Made by a program: the position numbers and the translations under genes
Assembly: GCA_947652115.1 (NCBI GenBank)
Contig: OX393574.1
Coordinates: 14,310,907 to 14,374,906 of the forward strand
DNA: 64,000 nt
DNA from: Blastomussa wellsi
Taxonomy: Eukaryota; Cnidaria; Anthozoa; Scleractinia; Plerogyridae
Reading direction: 5' to 3'
In this document: positions 57,390 to 64,000 of the stretch, in pieces
How positions within the stretch are numbered: position 1 is the stretch's first letter
Layout of the letters: every line of letters starts with the position of its first letter
The notes under the pieces: model-generated
What the model was told of the DNA's origin: nothing
The model's input: the letters and a program-made list of their open reading frames with translations, nothing else
The model's database searches: none

Positions 57390-58080
57390 CTGTTCAGTTC
57401 TTTGAACTTTTTAATTATAACAATTGCAAGTTGAGGTGACAGAACTTTTGGAGAAGGCTAACTAATTATTCCTTCACATATAAGAGAAATGAAAAGTTCC
57501 TTTGGTACAAGCAATCAAATATTCCAATTTCTAACTTGAGTCTGAGAAGTTGGAATTATTTTTATTATAAAGTAAATTACTTGCCAAAATTTCAGCAATA
57601 TTTTGGACCTTTAATTTCGTGATCGTACAACTAAGAGCCTTGAACAAGCTATTCTGCAGCCTACATTTGTCGGGTATAATATTCAGGAATGGAAACTTGA
57701 AATTATCAGCAACAATTTTCACAAAGTTCTATATTTGTCTTGTCTGTTGACATCACTAACAAACTGATGCAGTTCGTGTGTTGCACACGGTGAACTATTA
57801 TTAGGTGGCCATGTATTGAATGCAACCCAACAATTTAAAATGCTCTGCCATCTATGTTTTCTTAGCATGAAGCAACTTGGAGAATTGGAGAATTTCTACT
57901 CCTCATTTTGGGTTGCACACAATCGCAGGAGTGCTCAATACAACTTCATGCAGAGCGAAATACAAATTAAAGATGAAACTGTTAGTTGATAGTTACTCAA
58001 GTTTCATGCATGAAGCCTGAACAGATGGTCGCTTCATGGGTGTCAAAACAAGCTTGGGACACACCCAGATCGGTCTCCTT
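57390..58080. other. Intergenic DNA between convergent genes
   Basis: AT-rich with no recognisable gene. Around 57,865-57,950 a degraded SINE-tail-like stretch (TTAGCATGAAGCAACTTGG, AGAATTTCTACTCC) is visible. Confidence 0.4.
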
Positions 58081-58084
58081 TAGG

Positions 58085-58340
58085 GGTTTAATTCAAAGTT
58101 TAGGATGAGCATCCCCGCCCCTTTCATATGCAAGTGCCCCCTCCCCCCACCCCTGGGGGGGCATTACCCCTCAGATTAAACACACTGGTACCCATTTATA
58201 CACCTGGGTGGTGAGATGCACCACAAGAGTAAATTGTCTTGCCCAAGAACACAAGACAGTGCCCTGGCCAGGGATCAAACTCAGACTGCTTGATCTGCAG
58301 TCCAATGCAATAGCCATTAGACCACCTCACCTCCCTTAGA
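58085..58340 (-). repeat. SINE-like element, copy 6, with tRNA-like head
   Basis: The minus strand starts GGGAGGTGAGGTGGTCTAAT, GGCTATTGCATTGGACTGCA and GAGTTTGATCCCTGG, which resembles a tRNA with degenerate A and B boxes, then TTCTTGGGCAAGACAATTTA, CACCCAGGTGTATAAATGGG and a C/G-rich tail. It is the most complete head in the window and supports a tRNA origin for the family. Confidence 0.75.
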
Positions 58341-59175
58341 AGTAATGTCTTGCTTGTCTTTAGGTGGTTATTACAGAAAGATGCAATTTTTGAGAAACAG
58401 AGCTTTATTGTTGGCTATTGTTGACTTCAATAATAGCACAAATTACAACTCAAACTTATTGCAAATTATATTGCTAAAAACTACTGGAGCAGTACACTTG
58501 GTGTGACTGTCACAGTACAGTTATGTCTGATGATCTGGTCTGTCAACCTGGACAAAGGAATTTGTAAGACCTCTAAAAGCTAAAGCTATTCATTAATAAA
58601 ACTTACTTAAAATAATAATAAAAAACTATTAATGACTAGTTTTAGCTTTCGGAGTTCTTAATGCCACATTGTTTCGAGGTTGGTTTAAACAGCAAAATGA
58701 TGATGAAACACAAGGACAAGCTCAGAATAGGCCCTTGCACAACAAAGCGCCTTTATCCAGTCAAGCTTGACTTTTCTTTATTTTGGATGTCCCAGTGCGG
58801 GAATAATAATAAGCTTGCCGTTCAGCATGGCGGATTTTGTACCATGTGACTGGATCATGCAAAGGGCCTATTGCTCACATCTTTAAAATAATTTATTTAC
58901 TAGGTATTATAATAATTATTTCAGTTGTATCCAAAACTGCAAAATTTTAATTTATCACACGTTTATATTAGAAACAACTAGTATTTTCAAATATTGTGTT
59001 GATACACAAATAATAATTGTCCTGGAAGCCATACATTCTTTGTTCAGGCCCTGAGGCCAATAATAAAATTATGGGAAGAGTTTGAAAATCTGCAGATTTC
59101 CATTCTCCAGCCACCAGTTTGCTGATGTATTTGTGTCTTCCTTTACACTAATAGTCAGGACTTGAGGGTTGTTCA

Positions 59176-62100
59176 TTAAAGCTTGCCAGGATCTTCCTTC
59201 AAAGAGATTGTTCGATTGAACACCAGCTGACAAAGAAAAAGAGAATATTAATGTATTTCATGTTAAACTGATTTAGTGGTTAGGGCGTCTTGTCTGTGAA
59301 TATCTTGCTACTTTCGAAAAGAACTGCCCGTCTCCCACCAGCTGTCGTGGTTCATTTCTGGGTTTACCTTTGTGTAAAAACCTGTGACATTTTTCACTGT
59401 TCTATATTGTTTTGAGTTCTTTGTTATCTTGTCTGTTCTTTGTTTTACGTCACTGGTGAGTTTCACAGGTTTTTGCATGAGGATGAGCCTCATATCTTGT
59501 AACTCCTCTACCTGCATCGCCAGTCAGGTATATTATTGGAAGGTGTTAACTCTTGTGTACCTTGAGACCTTGAACCTGAATGCAAGTGCTCACTAAGTTC
59601 AAAATTGTTTTCTATTGGGGGGGGGGGGGGGTGCATAGTTGTTCAATAGCAGATACATGGTCCAAAATACATGGTTCTAAAATAAACTGACTGAGTGTTT
59701 TAATATAAGTGAGCAACCCAAAACCTTATACTTCATCGCTGCTTTAGAACATTCAAAACTTTTGCAACTCTCACAGCAAACGGGCCATGCTACATTACAC
59801 AAGACAGCACCAGTTTCTTCCAAATGTACACTACTCATTTGCCACATGTCACTCCGCCACAACAACAATAGTAATGCTGGGCTCTCACTCACCTTCTGTT
59901 TACTGCTATCAGGATCAACACTGAAGAAACCAATTCTTTCAAATTGAAATTTGTCATAAACAGCAGCCTGTATGACTGTGTGCTCCACAAGAGCATCAGA
60001 GATTACATTCAGAGAGTCCTGTCATGACAAAACATAACATTATAATGGTTACCGGTAATATGTTAAAACATTATTCAATTCTGATTGCTCCTTTTCCCCC
60101 ACCCTCCAACTACCGGATTCACAAATTAAGCAAGTGGATGTCAGACTTAAAAAAATATTATTTCATGTGAACCATTGGACGTTACTACCAGACGTTTCAT
60201 TGCAAACAACCGTATGTTACGTCCAGCGTCAGCGGCCTCAAAGGAAACCCCTGATAGTAACAGATCTTACCTTGTTGCAGTCTGTTATAAATCCTCCTGG
60301 TACTTCAGCCGGGTCCTCGGGGTTCTTGTGTCTAAATCTGTGATTATTAAAATAAAGATCTATTAGGGGTTTAGTTGTAGATTCTGTCAGCTACAAATCA
60401 ACGATGCTGAAAGTTTATTGTCCAAATCCTCAGAATGGATGCAACCAATGAAAGAGACCCTTGTGCAGAACAGCAGGGAAAGAAAGAACAGTCTTCGGTT
60501 TCACGTCGCAGAGCAAAGAGACAGTGGTTACTTGTGACAAAATGACATGGCAAAGTTGACTTTTTGATTTTTGGCCCTATACCATGCTAGACTAAATTGC
60601 CTTAGTTTGTAAAAACAAAGTCATTTTGGTTACACAAGCCAGCAGTATCCATTTGCCTAGTGTGTAAACTTTGGGTAGTCTTAATTTAATTGGAAATCTT
60701 TAAATTTAACTGGAAATCTTTCAGCCTCAAAATGGGATGGAGGCCAAGACCTCAGTTTGTGATCAAGAAGGCCAAACTATCTGAAAAATGAATTGAAATG
60801 CATAAGTGCTGGAAGCTTAATATCCACCTGCTAGAGCAGCCAAACTCCCAGCAACTATTATCTTGAACAAATACTTGTAATAATAAATTTGAACTTTAGC
60901 ACTTACAGTCTTTCATAAAGTCTGATTTCACATGTCAGTGGTGACGAAACCCAGTGAATGAAAGCCTTTGGTTTGGGGGCAGTTTCTGTTGACTCGCAAT
61001 TCACCAACAACTCTTTCACTTCACCACTGGAATCCTGCAACAAGTACAACAAAAATTCTGTGACAACAATAACTTGCAGCACCATCACTATATGAATGAA
61101 TTGCTGTCCAACAAAACTGTTCACTTCTTTTTCAAACTTTCCAGTATCACAGTGTAATGTTCAATGCTAATGGACAGTTTGCTTGAGCAACTTGCAAATT
61201 CAGTTTAATGGTGCAAAAAAGTCACCAAGGTCTGCAAATGTGTGTAATGTCTAGACCACGTTGGAGATGAGTAGAGTAAACAAACACAAAAACATATCTG
61301 GAAACAGGGGTATAAATTTAGCAAAATGTGTGTGTTACAAGGGAAACAGAGTCTATTGAAGTTATGATTCAAATGATTAAAAATGAAAAATATTAACATC
61401 ATGAAAATCAGTTTACACTGCATACCTTTACAACTTTATGAAGTTTAATCACCAGCCCAGTATACTTGAGTCCAACAGATTGATCAGGGGTCAGACGACG
61501 GAAACCTTTTTCTGACACCTTGAATGGATGTTAAATTGTCATTTTTAAAATCAGGCCAAAAATTAGTTCTCAGTTGGGGATGAATTCAATTTGAATATAA
61601 ATAAAATATTAAATCAAACGCAAATGGGTAACCATTCGCATAATGGCTGCTCAAGTTTCTGTAATATATCAAACTCGAGAGACTGTTTCTTCAGGATATC
61701 CAAACACCGAGAAGAGAATTGAAAGTACGATGCACAGCAGAGTATTTTTAATGAACGTCGAGGTGTTTGGATAGCCGATGAAACACTGTCTAAAGCGTTT
61801 TTTCTCTATCGAAACAAAAACTAAGGAATAAACAGAGAATAAAATCATCAAAAGCTATGCTAATTAAGATCGGGTATCCAAACCTCCTTGAAGTTCATGG
61901 TTATGATTTTCTTTGTTTTGACTCAATGAACTATTAATGAGTTTGAGAAGCATGTACCAACTTGAATTTTAGATTTTACTTTTTTTTAAGCTTAATGAAG
62001 TACAAATGTGAGAGTCAGGGTGAGGTCAGGGTGGCTAAGACGCTGCATTGTGTTCTTAGGCAACACACTTCACTCTAAAAGTACCTCTCTCTACCCAGGT

Positions 62101-63875
62101 GCATAAATGGGTACCGGCAAATATAATGCTGTGGGTAGCTGTCCAGTGGACTAGCATCCCATCTAAGGGAGAGTAGAAATACTCCTAGTTGCCTGATGGA
62201 CCACTAGGCTCTTACACAGACATTTAACCATTCTATGAGTAAACAGGTGATCTTCTGCATTTGTGCAACTGTTAAACTGAGATTACAATCTTTAACCCAC
62301 CTCTTTGAAGTCTGACTGTTCAATAAATATTGTTTTCTCAAATGTTATCTCGTGACTCCCTCTACTTGGGTCTTGGGGGAAGTTTGGTACACTGAGCTTG
62401 ACTTGCTGAAAAGAAGAAAATAATAATTAGTGACCTCCATTTCTGGTTGAAGCATCACACCGGTATTCACGGACATCACAGATTCGAATCTGGTTTGAGC
62501 CATAGTGCACTGCTTGCCAGTAGGTTACCTCCGACCGTTGGTTTCAAAGCTTGACACCTCTGAACAAGAAGCCCCCTAAGTTTACTTGCCCAGAGTACTT
62601 GTTATATTCCAGTTTCCAATTTGCCATTAATAAAATATATTTAAAAATAATTCACAGCTTGATATCAGTGATAATTAAAAGTACTTTTACCCCAACAGGA
62701 AAATAAGTATTCTTAATGAACAGTACCTTGTCAAAGTTCAGAATTACAACCTTAACTGGTTCCAACACAGCCATCACCCTAAAGAAAACAGTTAATAATT
62801 TATTTATAGAATGATAAAATTAACTCAAAGAAGCAGAATGCACAGCTGTACAAAGTGCTAGATACCTAGGAGCAGTCACGTTTAGCTCATCTCGCACACA
62901 GGACTCAAGAAGCAATGGATCTGTCACTGTCTGAGCCATTGTCACACCAACCTGCAAGAAAATAACTTATTGAATCAGCTATGAAACCTTTCATCATCAT
63001 CATTGTCGTTATCATCATCATCATCGTTGCCGTCACCGTTGTCACCATTATCACATCTTTCTGCTGTTGTTGCTGTTGCTTCATCATCACCATGATAATC
63101 ATCATCCTTGTGCTGCTGCTGTTACATATCAATATCATCATAATCAACATCATCGCCATCACCAAAATGAAAACCACACTTTGTCATCATCATCATGAAT
63201 TCCCCAAGACTGACTTCTGACCTAAATATATGAAGTTCTAGTCATTGATTTTCAAGTATGCATAGTGCAAATTGGAAGAAGAATCTAGCAATTAATCAAA
63301 AGTCAATTTGGGACTTTATTCCAGGCTTCCCCTTATGTGTGGTGTTCAACTGAATGATCAGCCGATTATGACAAACATGTTAGACTTGGTACTCACTATT
63401 GTTATTTACACTGTAGAATTACTTCAAGGCTAAATGAGATGTTGAACTTTGGTGACTGTTACCTTGCTGCAGAATTTGTTGATAGCTTCAGGAGGAAAAC
63501 CTCTTCTCCTCAAGGCTGTTAGAGTGAACAATCTTGGATCATCCCAGTCCCTGAATTATTAAAAATCAAATGAATAAAGCTACAGAAGGTCTTTTGACAA
63601 TAATGCCAGTTTCAAAACACACCTCTTATCATTTACATCACTCTAGAATGAGTGTCCAAGCCAGGACTCAAATCCAGACCACTCGATCCAGAATCTTGCA
63701 CCCTAACCATGCTTCACCACGCATTTTCTTAGCTTACCTCACAATTCCTGAAGAGATCAACTTGCCAATCTTTCTCTTGGACACAACGGTGTAACTCAGG
63801 TTCAATCTGCCATACTCCCACTGAACTGGGCAGTAAATATCAAGAGCGTTACACAGCCAGTAATACGATGAACGC
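59176..63875 (-). CDS. QARS1: Glutaminyl-tRNA synthetase, cytosolic, C-terminal 310 aa (10 exons)
   Basis: Class I synthetase that charges tRNA(Gln) in the cytoplasm. Ten exons join in frame: 63,738-63,875; 63,463-63,550; 62,866-62,951; 62,727-62,778; 62,301-62,405; 61,426-61,518; 60,907-61,034; 60,271-60,337; 59,893-60,018; 59,176-59,226 (stop TAA 59,176-59,178). The protein begins [20 protein letters not shown] and has VVSKRK, the KMSKS-loop equivalent in GlnRS, then [20 protein letters not shown] at the end of the catalytic core, and the anticodon-binding beta-barrels ([89 protein letters not shown]). The 61,518 acceptor (AAG before GTGTCAG) was chosen because the next AG downstream breaks the frame. 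Exons for the N-terminal part and the HIGH motif lie beyond the right edge. The animal enzyme is about 775 residues, so roughly 40% is here. Confidence 0.95.
59616..59632. repeat. Poly-G tract in the last QARS1 intron
   Basis: A run of 12 or more G on the plus strand (poly-C in the transcript). Confidence 0.8.
61660..61905. repeat. Dispersed element, copy 2 (QARS1 intron)
   Basis: Second copy of the element at 37,830-38,100, in the same orientation: CGAGGTGTTTGGATAGCCGA, AAACACTGTC, AAAAACTAAGGAATAAA, GCTATGCTAATTAAGAT and GTATCCAAACCTCC. Confidence 0.7.
62030..62225 (+). repeat. SINE-like element, copy 7
   Basis: Plus orientation: GCATTGTGTTCTTAGGCAAC, TACCCAGGTGCATAAATGGG, TGGACTAGCATCCCATC, GAGTAGAAATACTCCTAG, TTGCCTGATGGACCACTAGG. 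Inserted in a QARS1 intron, antisense to the gene. Confidence 0.75.
62985..63200. repeat. ATC/CAT and CTG/GTT microsatellite in a QARS1 intron
   Basis: Imperfect (ATC)n, (GTT/GCT)n and (CAT)n runs over about 200 bp. The poly-isoleucine/cysteine and poly-methionine/glutamine open frames on the two strands are repeat artefacts. Confidence 0.9.
63640..63727 (-). repeat. SINE head fragment beside a QARS1 exon
   Basis: On the minus strand: GTGGTGAAGCATGGTTAGGG, GCAAGATTCTGGATCGAGTG, GTCTGGATTTGAGTCCTGG. It has tRNA-like A-box and B-box positions and matches the heads of copies 5 and 6. It lies just 11 bp from the exon 63,738-63,875, inside the downstream intron. Confidence 0.65.
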
Positions 63876-64000
63876 CTATCAAAAAGCATTGTACTGGGTA
63901 GTAAATATCAAGAGCGTTACACAGCCAGTAATACGATGAACGTCAATCAAAAAGCATTGAACTGGGCAGTAAATATCAAGAGTTTTACACAGCCAGTAAT
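63825..64000. repeat. 68-bp tandem triplication spanning a QARS1 exon start
   Basis: ACTGGGCAGTAAATATCAAG begins units at 63,825, 63,893 (ACTGGGTAG) and 63,961. Each unit holds 51 bp of the exon ([17 protein letters not shown]) plus its splice acceptor and the adjacent 17 bp of intron. In the second unit the acceptor is lost: the first unit has GATAGG on the minus strand, the second has GATTGA. The third unit runs off the window. Confidence 0.85.

Noticed and set aside
61426..61511. Alternative QARS1 exon start at the AG inside GTGTCAG
   Set aside because: It shifts the frame relative to the preceding exon. The AAG before GTGTCAG keeps frame and gives the usual family spacing between FKE and GFRRL.
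62905..63220. Poly-Ile/Val/Cys plus-strand and poly-Met/Gln minus-strand frames
   Set aside because: They are translations of an ATC/GTT microsatellite within a QARS1 intron.

Overview
This is a eukaryotic, animal window, most likely from an anthozoan cnidarian and probably a stony coral. The evidence is split genes with GT-AG introns, a glutaminyl-tRNA synthetase closest to the animal cytosolic form, a Penelope-like element with hammerhead-type motifs, LINE and tRNA-derived SINE remnants, and several short interspersed and foldback repeats. The species call rests on recollection of repeat families; no search was run.

Layout. (1) Positions 1-20,397 are one uninterrupted satellite array of about 50 units of 404-405 bp. 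Each unit is a diverged dimer of two related halves. The array has higher-order structure: a three-unit block occurs three times and a seven-unit block occurs twice. It contains no credible gene. (2) 20,398-23,360 is intergenic DNA with dispersed repeats, including a SINE. (3) 23,361-55,785, minus strand, is one very large gene. I assembled 39 coding exons whose phases join without a break into a predicted 2,820-residue protein: an N-terminal EF-hand-like exon of 181 residues, five tandem copies of a composite charged coiled-coil module of 407-491 residues, and a basic/acidic tail. Every module boundary is a phase-0 intron. The introns carry minisatellites, foldback elements, SINEs, a LINE tail and a Penelope-like element. 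(4) 55,786-56,428 is a shared upstream region between this gene and a divergent single-exon gene at 56,429-56,968 (plus) that resembles the ciliary/sperm microtubule inner protein family SPMIP1 (ATP6V1FNB). It contains a match to the RFX X-box and a CRE palindrome. (5) 59,176-63,875, minus strand, holds the last ten coding exons (310 residues) of cytosolic glutaminyl-tRNA synthetase; its 5' part lies beyond the right edge.

How they fit together. The divergent pair with an X-box suggests, by inference only, that the giant EF-hand/coiled-coil protein is a ciliary or sperm-flagellar component co-expressed with the SPMIP1-like protein. The glutaminyl-tRNA synthetase is an unrelated housekeeping neighbour transcribed convergently with the SPMIP1-like gene. 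The giant modular protein and the dimeric satellite are the two items I could not assign to a named family.
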